From: Yoonia vestfoldensis
Lineage (GTDB): Bacteria > Pseudomonadota > Alphaproteobacteria > Rhodobacterales > Rhodobacteraceae
Assembly (NCBI RefSeq): GCF_002158905.1
Contig: NZ_CP021431.1
Coordinates: 1,612,001 to 1,676,000, forward strand
DNA: 64,000 bases
Direction of reading: 5' to 3'
Below the pieces are notes generated by a model that saw only the letters and a list, made by a program, of their open reading frames with translations, did not search any database and was not told where the DNA came from. Below, one piece after another: positions 35,713-44,315 of this stretch. The translations under genes were made by a program, and so were the position numbers. Every line of letters begins with the position of its first letter. The stretch's first letter is position 1.

Positions 35713-35718
35713 TCTTCA

Positions 35719-35760
35719 CACCTTCTTTTTTCCAAAAATACTCCCGCCGGAGGCATCAAA
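35719..35760 (-). repeat. dispersed repeat between speB-like and M20 genes
   Basis: The minus strand reads TTTGATGCCTCCGGCGGGAG then TATTTTTGGAAAAAAGAAGG, the TTTTTGGAAAAAA variant of the repeat. It begins directly at the end of the M20 amidohydrolase gene (stop codon 35764-35762) and finishes 6 bp before the ureohydrolase start, so it fills the whole gap. Confidence 0.8.
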
Positions 35761-35761
35761 G

Positions 35762-36922
35762 TTATGGCGCTACCGGCAAGGCCCGCTCGACGATACGGGC
35801 AAAGAACGAGGCACCCACAGGGGCCACGGCATCATCGAAATCATAGGCGGGATGATGCAGCCCTGCGGTATCGCCATTGCCGACAAACAGATAGGCCCCG
35901 GGGCGCTGGTTCAGCATATAGGCAAAATCCTCGGCCCCCATTTCAGGCGCGGCGTCATCCACCACATCGGCGGATATTTCGCGCGCGACCGCGGCGGCAA
36001 AGGCGGTCTTGTCCGCGTCATTCACCGTCGCGGGATAGCCGATCTCGTAATCCAGCGTCGCCGTGACGCCGTAAGCGGCGGCCTGCCCCGCCACGATCCC
36101 GGCCAGACGGTCCTTGACCATCGCCTGCACGGCGGGATCAAATGTGCGCACCGTGCCATTGATATAGCCGGTATCGGGGATCACATTATCCACCGTGCCG
36201 GTGTGGATCTGCGTGACCGAAACGACCAGCTGGTCAAAGGCAAAATGGTTGCGGCTGACAATGGTCTGGATCGCGCTGACAATGCCGACACAGGCGACCA
36301 CGGGATCGGCGGTGTCATGCGGCATGGCCCCATGCCCGCCGCGCCCTTGGACATGGATGTGAAATGTATCCACCGCCGCCATGATCGGGCCGGGGGTGGT
36401 ATAAAACGCGCCCACCGCCGTGCCGGGGGCATTGTGCAGGGCGTAAACCTCGGCCACGTCAAAACGGTCAAGGATACCTGCGTTCACCATCACCTCGGCC
36501 CCGCCGCCCGCTTCCTCGGCGGGCTGAAAGATCAGCGCGACACGGCCCGCGAAATTGCGCGTCTCGGCCAGATATTTCGCAGCCCCCAGCAACATCGTCG
36601 TGTGTCCGTCATGGCCGCAGGCATGCATCGCGCCTGCCACGGTGGATGCGTAATCCAGCCCTGTCACCTCTTCCATCGGCAGCGCATCCATATCGGCGCG
36701 CAGCCCGATGGTGCGCCCCGCCCCCTGCCCGTTGATGATGGCGACGATGCCGCTGGTGGCGATGCTTTCATGAATTTCATCGACCCCGAATTCCCGCAGC
36801 TTTGCCGCGACAAAGGCCGCTGTCTGGTGGCAATCGAATTGCAATTCGGGATGCGCATGCAGATGACGGCGCCAGCCGGTCATTTCTGCGGTGAAATCGG
36901 CGATGCGGTTGATGACGGGCAT
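35762..36922 (-). CDS. M20-family amidohydrolase (hippurate hydrolase-like)
   Basis: The start at 36922 gives MPVINRIADFTAEMTGWRRH, with R-x-x-L-H-A-H-P-E-L following as in the family. The 386 residues show the di-metal motifs LRADMDALPMEE, CGHDGHTTMLLGAAKYL and FQPAEEAGGGAEVMVNAG, plus GRGGHGAMPH in the dimerisation domain and MGAEDFAYML near the end. Enzymes of this group hydrolyse N-acyl amino acids (hippurate, acetyldiaminopimelate, indole-acetyl conjugates). The exact substrate is not deducible. It is divergent from mazG. Confidence 0.9.
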   Translation of the reverse strand: MPVINRIADFTAEMTGWRRHLHAHPELQFDCHQTAAFVAAKLREFGVDEIHESIATSGIVAIINGQGAGRTIGLRADMDALPMEEVTGLDYASTVAGAMHACGHDGHTTMLLGAAKYLAETRNFAGRVALIFQPAEEAGGGAEVMVNAGILDRFDVAEVYALHNAPGTAVGAFYTTPGPIMAAVDTFHIHVQGRGGHGAMPHDTADPVVACVGIVSAIQTIVSRNHFAFDQLVVSVTQIHTGTVDNVIPDTGYINGTVRTFDPAVQAMVKDRLAGIVAGQAAAYGVTATLDYEIGYPATVNDADKTAFAAAVAREISADVVDDAAPEMGAEDFAYMLNQRPGAYLFVGNGDTAGLHHPAYDFDDAVAPVGASFFARIVERALPVAP

Positions 36923-36984
36923 GGGATGGCGCTTTCTGTGGCGGGGCAATAGGGTCAGTTGAACCCAAGTTGAAGGTGGCTGCA

Positions 36985-37815
36985 ATGGCGGAAGATGCCC
37001 TGATCCATGACCCTGACGGCGGGATGCCGCGTCTTTTGGAAATCATGCGCCGGTTGCGCGACCCCGATAAAGGCTGTCCGTGGGATATCGTGCAGGATTT
37101 CGACACGATCGCGCCCTATACGATCGAAGAAGCCTATGAGGTCGCCGATGCCATCGCCCGCGCCGATTGGCCCGACCTCGAAGGCGAATTAGGCGATCTG
37201 TTGCTGCAAACTGTCTATCACGCGCAAATCGGGGCCGAGGCCGGGCATTTCACCTTCGAGAGCGTGGTGCGCAATATCGCCGACAAGATGGTCGCGCGCC
37301 ATCCGCATGTCTTTGGCGATGATAACCGCGACAAATCCCCCGCCCAGCAGGTCGCCGATTGGGAAAAGATCAAGGCCGCCGAACGCGCAGGCAAGGCGCA
37401 GGGCGGCGTGCTGGACGGTGTCGCCCTGGGCCTGCCTGCGCTGATGCGCGCGGTCAAATTGCAAAAACGCGCAGCCCGGGTGGGATTCGACTGGCCCGAC
37501 ACATCCCATGTGCTGGATAAGATCATCGAAGAGGCCGCCGAGCTGGTCGCCGCCCGCGACAGGCTGACACAGGTCGAGATTGCCGATGAGATGGGCGATC
37601 TGCTGTTCGTGCTGGCCAATCTGGCGCGCCATCTGGGGGTCGACCCCGAGGCGGCCCTGCGCGGCACGAATGAAAAATTCACCTGCCGTTTCAAAGGGAT
37701 AGAAAAAGCTTTGGCCGCGCGCGGCAAATCCCCCGCCGACAGCAATCTGGCGGAAATGGATGCGCTTTGGAATGCGCAAAAGGCGCTGGAAAGAGCGCCG
37801 GAAAAGTCCGAGTAA
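36985..37815 (+). CDS. mazG: MazG, nucleoside triphosphate pyrophosphohydrolase
   Basis: The 276-residue protein has two MazG domains. Domain 1 contains DKGCPWD (about 28-34), IEEAYEVADAI and ELGDLLLQTVYHAQI. Domain 2 contains IEEAAELVAARD and EMGDLLFVLANLARHL. The EEx-x-E/ExxD pattern binds magnesium. MazG hydrolyses NTPs to NMP and pyrophosphate and lowers (p)ppGpp or cleans damaged nucleotides. The start at 36985 is preferred, with AAGGTGG 6 bp upstream; ATG at 36970 is also in frame. Confidence 0.95.
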   Translation: MAEDALIHDPDGGMPRLLEIMRRLRDPDKGCPWDIVQDFDTIAPYTIEEAYEVADAIARADWPDLEGELGDLLLQTVYHAQIGAEAGHFTFESVVRNIADKMVARHPHVFGDDNRDKSPAQQVADWEKIKAAERAGKAQGGVLDGVALGLPALMRAVKLQKRAARVGFDWPDTSHVLDKIIEEAAELVAARDRLTQVEIADEMGDLLFVLANLARHLGVDPEAALRGTNEKFTCRFKGIEKALAARGKSPADSNLAEMDALWNAQKALERAPEKSE

Positions 37816-37827
37816 ATTATTCAGGTA

Positions 37828-37856
37828 TTGACCAAAGTAAAAGACTCGGATTTACA
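37828..37856 (+). promoter_or_regulatory. possible sigma-70-like promoter of the iron-binding protein gene
   Basis: TTGACC (37828-37833) and TTTACA (37851-37856) are separated by 17 bp and lie 28 bp before the ATG at 37885. The DNA is locally AT-rich. An excellent AAGGAGG ribosome binding site stands at 37872-37878. I see no clear Fur or IscR-type palindrome. Confidence 0.4.
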
Positions 37857-37884
37857 GGCGCCAGTTCAACCAAGGAGGCTTTCC

Positions 37885-38889
37885 ATGAACCTGCGCAACA
37901 TCCTTTTGGCCAGCACCTGTGCCGCCATTGCCGGCCCTGCCATTGCCGATGTGAATATCTACACCACCCGTGAACCCGGCCTGATCCAGCCGGTCATGGA
38001 TGCATTCACCGCCGAAACCGGCATTCCCGTGAACCTGTCCTATATCAATGATGGCCTGGTCGAACGTCTGACCGCCGAGGGCGCCCGTTCGCCCGCTGAC
38101 CTGGTGATGACGGTCGATATCGCCAATCTGAAACAGATCGTGGATGCCGGTGTGGTGCAGGCGGTGGAAAGCGACGTTCTGAACGCGGCGATCCCTGCCG
38201 AGCTGCGCTCGGATGAAAATCTGTGGTTCGGCCTGACCACCCGCGCGCGGATCATCTATGCCTCCAAAGAGCGGGTGGCCGATGGCGAAGTCACCACCTA
38301 CGAGGACCTGGCCAGTGACAAATGGGAAGGCCGGATCTGCACACGTTCGGGCATGCATAATTACAACCTTGCGCTGCTCTCGGCCGTGATCGCGCATCAT
38401 GGCGAAGACGGCGCGCGCGACTGGGCCGCAGGTATCCGCGAGAACCTGGCGCGCAAGCCCGAAGGCAACGATCGCGCGCAGGTCCGCGCGATCTGGGCCG
38501 GTGAATGCGACATCAGCTTTGGCAATACCTATTACATGGGCGGCATGCTGGCCGATCCGGAACAGCAGGCATGGGCCGATTCCGTGCGCATCGTTTTTCC
38601 GACCTTTGAAGATGGCGGCACCCATGTGAACGTCTCCGGCATGGCCATGACGCAATCCGCGCCGAACCGTGACGAAGCCGTGCAGCTGATGGAATTCCTT
38701 GTCTCGCCAGAAGCGCAGGCGATCTATGCGGAAACCAATCACGAATATCCAGTGCTGGAAGGCGCGGCGCGGTCCGAACTGGTCGCCAGCTGGGGTGAAT
38801 TCACGCCAGATACGGTCGATCTGAACGAACTGGCTGCGAACCGTCCGGTATCCGTGCGGATCACCGAAGAAGTGAATTTCGACGGCTGA
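37885..38889 (+). CDS. Fe(III) ABC transporter substrate-binding protein (FutA/FbpA-like)
   Basis: The 334-residue protein has a signal peptide (about 1-21, MNLRNILLASTCAAIAGPAIA). The mature part starts DVNIYTTREPGLIQPVMDAF, as in FutA/FbpA ferric-binding proteins. The adjacent tyrosines Y216 and Y217 in SFGNTYYMGGM match the ferric ligands of the family. Binding of Fe(III) in the periplasm is the expected role. The cognate permease and ATPase are not adjacent. An AAGGAGG site fixes the start and rejects an upstream frame. Confidence 0.9.
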   Translation: MNLRNILLASTCAAIAGPAIADVNIYTTREPGLIQPVMDAFTAETGIPVNLSYINDGLVERLTAEGARSPADLVMTVDIANLKQIVDAGVVQAVESDVLNAAIPAELRSDENLWFGLTTRARIIYASKERVADGEVTTYEDLASDKWEGRICTRSGMHNYNLALLSAVIAHHGEDGARDWAAGIRENLARKPEGNDRAQVRAIWAGECDISFGNTYYMGGMLADPEQQAWADSVRIVFPTFEDGGTHVNVSGMAMTQSAPNRDEAVQLMEFLVSPEAQAIYAETNHEYPVLEGAARSELVASWGEFTPDTVDLNELAANRPVSVRITEEVNFDG

Positions 38890-38901
38890 ATCGCGAAAGC
38901 T

Positions 38902-38954
38902 GGGGGGCTGTCGGCCCCCCAGACCCCCCCGAGGATATTTGGGCTCGGAAGATG
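38902..38954 (+). repeat. GC hairpin plus dispersed repeat between iron-binding protein and SDR genes
   Basis: The hairpin GGGGGGC-TGTCG-GCCCCCC (38902-38920) could terminate the upstream transcript, though no U-tract follows. Ten bp later GAGGATATTTGGGCTCGGAA then GATG (38931-38954) is the repeat core. A TTG within it (38939) opens a spurious in-frame extension (MGSEDGVGISL) of the SDR gene. Confidence 0.75.
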
Positions 38955-39007
38955 GGGTTGGCATTTCTCTTGGGCGTGGGCAATCTGCGCGGCAACAGGA
39001 GGAATGC

Positions 39008-39724
39008 ATGGATATCTCAACAGCAGTGGCGATTGTGACCGGCGGCGCATCCGGTCTGGGGGCGGCGACGGCGCAGGCCTTTGTGGCCGCAGGCGCGCAG
39101 GTGACGATCTTTGATCGCGATCCGGCCGGGGCGGGATTTGCCAAGCAGATCGGCGCGGCATTCGCGCAGGTCGATGTCACCGATGAAGACAGCATTGCCG
39201 CAGGGCTGGACCAGGTCAGCGGGCTGAATGTCGCGGTCAATTGCGCAGGCATCGCCACGGCAGAAAAGACGCTGGGCCGCGATGGCCCGCACCGGCAGGC
39301 CAGTTTTGCGCGCACAATCGATATCAACCTTTGTGGTACGTTCAATGTCGCGCGCCTGGCCGCCGCGCGGATGGCGCAGGGCGGTGTGATCATCAACACG
39401 GCATCGGTCGCCGCTTTTGACGGGCAAAAGGGTCAGGCGGCCTATGCGGCGTCAAAGGCCGGTATCGCCGGTCTGTCCTTGCCGATGGCGCGCGATCTGG
39501 GGCGCAACGGGATCCGTGTCATGGCCATCGCGCCGGGGATTTTTCGCACGCCGATGCTGATCTCGCTGGGCGAAGAGGTCATGGCGGGGCTGGCGCGCGA
39601 TGTGGTCTATCCCGCACGGCTGGGTGATCCGGCGGAATTTGCCGCTTTGGCGCGGTTCATCGTGGAATGTGATTACCTTAACGGCACCACGATCCGGCTG
39701 GATGGTGCTTTGCGGATGCCCTGA
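39008..39724 (+). CDS. short-chain dehydrogenase/reductase, 3-hydroxyacyl-CoA dehydrogenase type 2-like
   Basis: The 238-residue SDR starts at ATG 39008 with AGGAGG 4 bp before it. The NAD-binding TGGASGLGAATA is at 11-22, with D36 in the FDRD acidic position that favours NAD over NADP. N-C-A-G follows at 78-81, and the catalytic triad is S133, Y146 and K150 (YAASK). The substrate loop and the RFIVECDYLNGTTIRLDGAL C-terminus resemble 17-beta-HSD10/3-hydroxyacyl-CoA dehydrogenases. Substrate remains inference. It is tail to tail with uup. Confidence 0.88.
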   Translation: MDISTAVAIVTGGASGLGAATAQAFVAAGAQVTIFDRDPAGAGFAKQIGAAFAQVDVTDEDSIAAGLDQVSGLNVAVNCAGIATAEKTLGRDGPHRQASFARTIDINLCGTFNVARLAAARMAQGGVIINTASVAAFDGQKGQAAYAASKAGIAGLSLPMARDLGRNGIRVMAIAPGIFRTPMLISLGEEVMAGLARDVVYPARLGDPAEFAALARFIVECDYLNGTTIRLDGALRMP

Positions 39725-41533
39725 TCAGCCCGCGGCTTTTTCTTCCAAGATCAGCCATTCATCCTCGGCATCCGACAGCTGCATCTGCCGCGCGATCAGC
39801 GCATCGGTGGCCTTGGCGAATTTCACCGGATTTTCGGTGAAAAGCGCCGGATCGGCGAGCAATTCTTCGAGCTTGCCGATTTCCGCGCTCAGCGTGGCGA
39901 TCAGCCCGGGCAGCGCGTCAAGCCTGTGCTTTTCCGTAAAGGACAGCCCGCCGCTGGATTTTTTCTCGGCGGGTTTGTCCTTTTTGGACAATGGTTTGGT
40001 CGCCGTTGCTGATTCGGTGAAATCGCCACCGCGCTGGTCGCGGTAATCCGACCAGCCGCCCGGATAGACCACGGCCTGCCCGTTGCCTTCCATCGCGATC
40101 GTGGTCGTCGCCACCCGGTCCAGAAAATCGCGGTCATGGCTGACCAGCAGCACCGTGCTGTCGTAATCGCCCAGGATATCCTGCAACAGATCCAGCGTTT
40201 CGATATCCAGATCATTGGTCGGCTCGTCCAGCACCAAAAGATTGCTTTCGCGCGCCATCAGCCGCGCCAGCAACAGCCGCGCCTTTTCGCCGCCTGACAG
40301 CGACCGGACAGGGGCGCGGGCCTGTGCCTCGTCAAAGAGGAATTCCTTGAGATATCCCACCACATGTTTCGGCGTGCCGCGCACCATGATCTGGTCGGAT
40401 TTGCCCGAAACCCCCAATTCGGGGTCCGAGGCCAGATTTTCCCACAGCGTCATATCAGGGTTCAGCGCGGCGCGGGTCTGATCAAAGACCGCGATATCAA
40501 GTTTCGTGCCGAGTTTGACCTGCCCCGCGTCAGGCGCGACCTGCCCCAGCAACATCTTGATCAGCGTGGTTTTGCCCACGCCATTCGGCCCGACAAAGGC
40601 GATCCGGTCGCCGCGCTGCACGGTCAGATCCAGCCCCTGCACGATGTTTTTGCCGTCGAATGCCTTGCTCAGACCGAAACATTCCACGACCTTGCGCCCC
40701 GAGCTGGACCCGCCGTCAAAGGCCATCGCCGCCGTGCCCTGCCGGCGGATCTGGCCGGCCTTTTCGGCGCGCAGGTCTTGCAATGCGCGCAGACGCCCCT
40801 GGTTCCGGGTGCGGCGGGCGGAAATGCCTTCGACGGCCCATCGCGCCTCGGCCTTGATCTTGCGGTTGAGTTTATGGCGCTGCTGGTCTTCTTCTTCCCA
40901 GATCTTGTCGCGCCATTCCTCGAAAGCATCAAACCCCTGTTCAGCGCGGCGCACCGCACCCCGGTCGATCCACAAAGTCGCCCGCGTCAAGGCGCGCAGG
41001 AAGGCGCGGTCATGGCTGATCAGCACAAAGGCCGCGCGGGTCTGTTTGAGTTCGTTTTCGAGCCAGGCGATGGCCTCGATATCCAGATGGTTGGTCGGCT
41101 CATCCAGCAGCATCAATTCAGGCGCTTCGGCCATCAGCTTGGCCAGTGCCGCGCGGCGCCGTTCACCGCCCGATGCCGTGGCCACAGCACCGGCAGGATC
41201 GAATTTCAGCCCTTCGGCGACCATATCGACCTTGTAGGATTCCACGGGCGGCAGGCTAGAGGCGGCATAATCGCCCAAAGTGGCAAAGCCCTTCATCTCG
41301 GGGTCTTGTTCCATATAGCCGACCTGCACGCCGGGGGATGCGACGCGCGTGCCGCTGTCAGGCAGCACAAGGCCTGCCATGACCTTCATCAAGGTGGATT
41401 TGCCCGATCCGTTGCGCCCCACCAGCGCCACACGGTCGCCCGGCTGGATCACCAGCGACAGGTCGGCAAAAACAGGATCGCCGCCAAAGGTCAGGGCGAT
41501 ATCGGAAATCTGAAGAAGGGGTGCGCGTGCCAT
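39725..41533 (-). CDS. uup: ABC-F ATPase, Uup-like
   Basis: The 602-residue protein has two ABC cassettes without membrane helices. Cassette 1 has Walker A GRNGSGKST near 38, signature SGGERRRAALAKLM and LMLLDEPTNHLDIEA. Cassette 2 has GPNGVGKTTL, LSGGEKARLLLARLM and LLVLDEPTNDLDIETL. The C-terminal helical region after about 500 (KKDKPAEKKSS, then a coiled coil from LSFTEKHRLDALPGL) is the DNA/RNA-binding tail of Uup. In E. coli Uup affects transposon excision and replication or ribosome function. It is a paralogue of the ABC-F gene at 17928-19781. It is probably monocistronic. Confidence 0.88.
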   Translation of the reverse strand: MARAPLLQISDIALTFGGDPVFADLSLVIQPGDRVALVGRNGSGKSTLMKVMAGLVLPDSGTRVASPGVQVGYMEQDPEMKGFATLGDYAASSLPPVESYKVDMVAEGLKFDPAGAVATASGGERRRAALAKLMAEAPELMLLDEPTNHLDIEAIAWLENELKQTRAAFVLISHDRAFLRALTRATLWIDRGAVRRAEQGFDAFEEWRDKIWEEEDQQRHKLNRKIKAEARWAVEGISARRTRNQGRLRALQDLRAEKAGQIRRQGTAAMAFDGGSSSGRKVVECFGLSKAFDGKNIVQGLDLTVQRGDRIAFVGPNGVGKTTLIKMLLGQVAPDAGQVKLGTKLDIAVFDQTRAALNPDMTLWENLASDPELGVSGKSDQIMVRGTPKHVVGYLKEFLFDEAQARAPVRSLSGGEKARLLLARLMARESNLLVLDEPTNDLDIETLDLLQDILGDYDSTVLLVSHDRDFLDRVATTTIAMEGNGQAVVYPGGWSDYRDQRGGDFTESATATKPLSKKDKPAEKKSSGGLSFTEKHRLDALPGLIATLSAEIGKLEELLADPALFTENPVKFAKATDALIARQMQLSDAEDEWLILEEKAAG

Positions 41534-41574
41534 GCCCGCCTGCTATTGCGTGGCTTGCGCCAGTGCAAGGGGTT

Positions 41575-42291
41575 TCAGCGCGCCCCCGCCACGGCGCGCA
41601 AGGCCCGTGCGCGTGCCGGTGGGATGGCGGCGATATCAAGGCAGGTAAAGACATGCAGCGTGTTCATCTGCCGGTCCACCACCGCGTGATCGCTGACCCA
41701 GCCGCCCATCGCCAGATAGGACCGCAGCAAGGACGGCATGGGCGCGGACCCGTCACCCTGGCCCTGCAGCGCCACCACCTCGGCTGCCTTGACGCCGGGG
41801 CGCAAATGCGCGGGGCCTTGATGCTGGGCGGCCAGCCGCGCCAGGGCCAGCCCATAGCGCGCAGGATCAATGCCCGCGAAACTGGTGCAGCCGAACAGGA
41901 TCTGCACCCCCGCGTCATCGACGATCTGCGCCAGCGCGCCCCAGGCGACGCGCACGACATCCGCGTCCAGCACATCGGCGGCGATGCAGAACCGCCCCAT
42001 TTCCATCAGCGGGCCGGATAAGCCCGCCAGACCCGACAGATCATAAAACTGCGCCGCATAGCTTTGCGCGATATCGCCGCCCTGCCCGATCAGCATGATC
42101 CGCGCCACAGCGACCAGCCGGCCTGTGCGATCCGCGATCATCAGATGCTGGCAGCGCGCGTCAAAACGATCCGCATCCCGCCCGGCCCGGCCGAAAAAGC
42201 AGCGGTGCCGCAGCTGCTGACAGGCGGCCAGATCGGCGGGGCTTGCCGCCAGACGCGCGTGATAGCCTGCGATCTCGAATGCGATTGTCAT
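41575..42291 (-). CDS. olsB: L-ornithine N(alpha)-acyltransferase-like GNAT protein
   Basis: The 238-residue acyltransferase resembles OlsB, which makes lyso-ornithine lipid from ornithine and 3-hydroxyacyl-ACP. Family signs are the LRHRCFFG region near residue 27, the LVAVARIML strand, the AAQFYDLSGL segment and the conserved E-M-G-R-F-C (about 95-101), with FGCTSFAGIDP later. No olsA acyltransferase lies next to it. The symbol is a likely identity rather than proven. It is divergent from msrB. Confidence 0.82.
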   Translation of the reverse strand: MTIAFEIAGYHARLAASPADLAACQQLRHRCFFGRAGRDADRFDARCQHLMIADRTGRLVAVARIMLIGQGGDIAQSYAAQFYDLSGLAGLSGPLMEMGRFCIAADVLDADVVRVAWGALAQIVDDAGVQILFGCTSFAGIDPARYGLALARLAAQHQGPAHLRPGVKAAEVVALQGQGDGSAPMPSLLRSYLAMGGWVSDHAVVDRQMNTLHVFTCLDIAAIPPARARALRAVAGAR

Positions 42292-42357
42292 GGCCTGCCT
42301 TGGCGATAGGGGTCTTGCGCCCTACCTTATGCACAATGGCTGAAAAAGGAATATGAC

Positions 42358-42750
42358 ATGGATAAAATCATCAAATCCGATGCCGAATGGCGCGACCAGC
42401 TGTCTGATCTGGCGTTCAAAGTGACGCGCAAACATGGCACCGAACGCGCAGGCACGCATGAGGATTTTCCCAAGACCCCCGGCACCTATCTTTGCGTCTG
42501 CTGCGGCGCGCCTTTGTTCGACCAAGGCGCCAAATTCGAAAGCGGCACCGGCTGGCCGTCTTTCTATGAACCGATCGCGCCCGAACAGGTCGGGGAATCG
42601 GTGGATCGCGGGTTTTTCATGACACGCACAGAGGTCCATTGCGCCCGTTGTGACGCGCATCTGGGCCATGTCTTTCCCGATGGGCCTGCCCCCACGGGGC
42701 TGCGCTATTGCATGAACGGGGTCGCGCTGACCTTTGAACCGGCGGATTAG
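42358..42750 (+). CDS. msrB: peptide methionine (R)-S-oxide reductase
   Basis: The 130-residue MsrB repairs methionine-R-sulfoxide in proteins. Structural zinc cysteines are C46/C49 (YLCVCCGAPLF) and C95/C98 (HCARCDAHLGH). SGTGWPSFYEP near 62 forms the substrate pocket, and the catalytic cysteine is C118 in RYCMNG. Length is typical for a single-domain MsrB; no MsrA is fused. It ends tail to tail with bamE, with a 4-bp overlap. Confidence 0.97.
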   Translation: MDKIIKSDAEWRDQLSDLAFKVTRKHGTERAGTHEDFPKTPGTYLCVCCGAPLFDQGAKFESGTGWPSFYEPIAPEQVGESVDRGFFMTRTEVHCARCDAHLGHVFPDGPAPTGLRYCMNGVALTFEPAD

Positions 42751-43223
42751 AAATCGTCATCCGCGCCCAGCAATGTGCCCGCATCCAGCCGCCCGAAAGA
42801 CCCAAGCAGCTGTTCCAGCACGCCCAGATCCCCGATCCCGTCATCGGTGACGCGGCGGTCCAGCGTGACCACGCGCCCGTCCTCGAGCGTATAGCGGCTG
42901 ACGTTGCGCAACCGGTCGGCGCTGTCAAAGCGCAGGGCAATCACAGTGCGGTCCACCTCTTGCGGGGCAAAGGGGCCGATCCGGTCGAATTGGCTGGCGA
43001 CGTAATAAAGCGTATCATCGCGCAGGGCGCCGTCCGATGTGGGCGGGCCAAAGAGCGTCATCACCTCGTCGCGCGTGGTCTGGCCGACCGCAAGCTGCGC
43101 CAATTCGCGCGCATCAGGGGCGAAACCGTGGAACCTTGTCATCGGGGTGCAGGCCGTCAGCGCCACGACAGCCAGCACAAAAACCGGAGCCCGCAGGCTG
43201 GCGCGCAGTTTGGTCATGGTCAT
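42747..43223 (-). CDS. bamE: BamE/SmpA-like outer-membrane lipoprotein
   Basis: The 158-residue protein has a lipoprotein signal with lipobox L-T-A-C (C25). The SmpA/OmlA domain has QLAVGQTTRDEVMTLFGPPT near residue 45 and YYVASQFDRIGP after it. It is a component of the beta-barrel assembly machinery. The start at 43223 has AAGGGG 6 bp upstream; ATG at 43217 is possible. The C-terminal 45 residues extend past the core domain, as in Rhodobacterales homologues. It is divergent from the DUF177-rpmF operon. Confidence 0.9.
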   Translation of the reverse strand: MTMTKLRASLRAPVFVLAVVALTACTPMTRFHGFAPDARELAQLAVGQTTRDEVMTLFGPPTSDGALRDDTLYYVASQFDRIGPFAPQEVDRTVIALRFDSADRLRNVSRYTLEDGRVVTLDRRVTDDGIGDLGVLEQLLGSFGRLDAGTLLGADDDF

Positions 43224-43314
43224 GTCAGGCCCCTTGCTTTGGCATCTGATGCCTTTTATTCCCCCTACATCACCACCCGCCCCTGTTCAAGAATCGAAAG
43301 CACCCTTGCCCCAG

Positions 43315-43851
43315 ATGCCTCAATCACTCTTGCGTTTGGCCGATCTGGCCGCCGCGCGCGGAACCAGCTTTGTGCTGGAACCCGATGCCGCCGAACGCGC
43401 CTCTCTCGCGGATACTTTGGGGATCGTCAGCATCAAAAAGCTGCGCTTTGCAGGCAAGCTGTCCCCGCAAGGCCGCAAGGATTGGCATCTGAGCGCCCAG
43501 CTGGGGGCGACGGTCGTGCAGGATTGCGTGGTCACGCTGGACCCTGTCACGACCCGCATCGACGAGGATGTGACCCGCCAATATCTGGCTGATCTGCCCG
43601 AACCGACCGGCACCGAGGTCGAAATGCCCGAGGATGACACCACCGAACCGCTGCCCGACAGCATCGACCTTTACGCCGTGCTGGCCGAGGCTTTGGCGCT
43701 GGCGCTGCCGCTTTATCCGCGCGCCACGGGGGCGGAACTGGGACAAAGCGTCTATACCGAAAAAGGCGTCGCCCCCCTGACCGATGAAGCGGCCCGCCCT
43801 TTCGCTGGGCTGGGTGCCTTGCGTGACAGGCTCAAGGACAACGACGGCTAA
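43315..43851 (+). CDS. DUF177 (YceD) protein linked to L32
   Basis: The product has 178 residues from ATG 43315. An ATG at 43249 would add 22 proline-rich residues but leave only 25 bp to the divergent bamE start. The DUF177 domain shows KLRFAGKLSPQGRKDWHLSA and a V-V-Q-D-C-V-V-T-L-D-P-V-T segment; the cysteine and aspartate are the family signature. It then has a D/E-rich strand and LPLYPRA. YceD is associated with 23S rRNA accumulation and is almost always encoded before rpmF, as here. Confidence 0.88.
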   Translation: MPQSLLRLADLAAARGTSFVLEPDAAERASLADTLGIVSIKKLRFAGKLSPQGRKDWHLSAQLGATVVQDCVVTLDPVTTRIDEDVTRQYLADLPEPTGTEVEMPEDDTTEPLPDSIDLYAVLAEALALALPLYPRATGAELGQSVYTEKGVAPLTDEAARPFAGLGALRDRLKDNDG

Positions 43852-43867
43852 AGCGCCCCTCTTTCAA

Positions 43868-43908
43868 CATCTTTTTCGTAAAAATATCCCCGCCGGAGGC
43901 ATCAACTG
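43868..43908 (-). repeat. dispersed repeat between DUF177 and rpmF genes
   Basis: The minus-strand reading is CAGTTGATGCCTCCGGCGGG then GATATTTTTACGAAAAAGATG. It carries the C-C-T-C-C-G-G-C-G-G-G-G-A-T-A core in opposite orientation to the genes. It lies in the 235-bp gap before rpmF, where an rpmF promoter may also sit. Confidence 0.8.
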
Positions 43909-44086
43909 TGGCGCAGCCACAGGCAGACCCCGGCAGATCAGGCAAAAAAGGGTTGCGCCGGACGTTTATCGCGGTATTTAAGCGACCTCTTTCATACAGC
44001 GTCTCGACAGGGCTGCCAGATTGGCGTAGGACCCCCGACAGATGCACAAATCAGGGCCGCGCGCCCGTCTATCATAGGGTTCCGTC

Positions 44087-44293
44087 ATGGCCGTCCAGCA
44101 GAATAAAGTTTCCAAATCCCGCCGCAACAACCGGCGCGCGCACGACTCGCTTGTCGCTGCAAACCCCAACGAATGCGATAATTGCGGTGAAATGAAGCGT
44201 CCGCATCATGTCTGCCCATCCTGCGGCCATTACGCGACACGCGAAGTCGTCGCCAGCACGACCGAGGTCGATCTGGACGAAGACGCAGCATAA
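44087..44293 (+). CDS. rpmF: 50S ribosomal protein L32
   Basis: The 68-residue basic protein starts [20 protein letters not shown], the standard L32 N-terminus. Four cysteines C30, C33, C43 and C46 form the zinc-binding C+ form of L32. An acidic tail follows, as in alphaproteobacteria. It comes before plsX with a 22-bp gap, in the conserved rpmF-plsX-fabH cluster. Confidence 0.97.
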   Translation: MAVQQNKVSKSRRNNRRAHDSLVAANPNECDNCGEMKRPHHVCPSCGHYATREVVASTTEVDLDEDAA

Positions 44294-44315
44294 GCTGTAA
44301 CGCAGGCACAACAGC

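Noticed and set aside
43249..43314. Longer N-terminus for the DUF177 protein
   Set aside because: It would leave only 25 bp between the divergent DUF177 and bamE starts and adds proline-rich residues not typical of the family; still possible.
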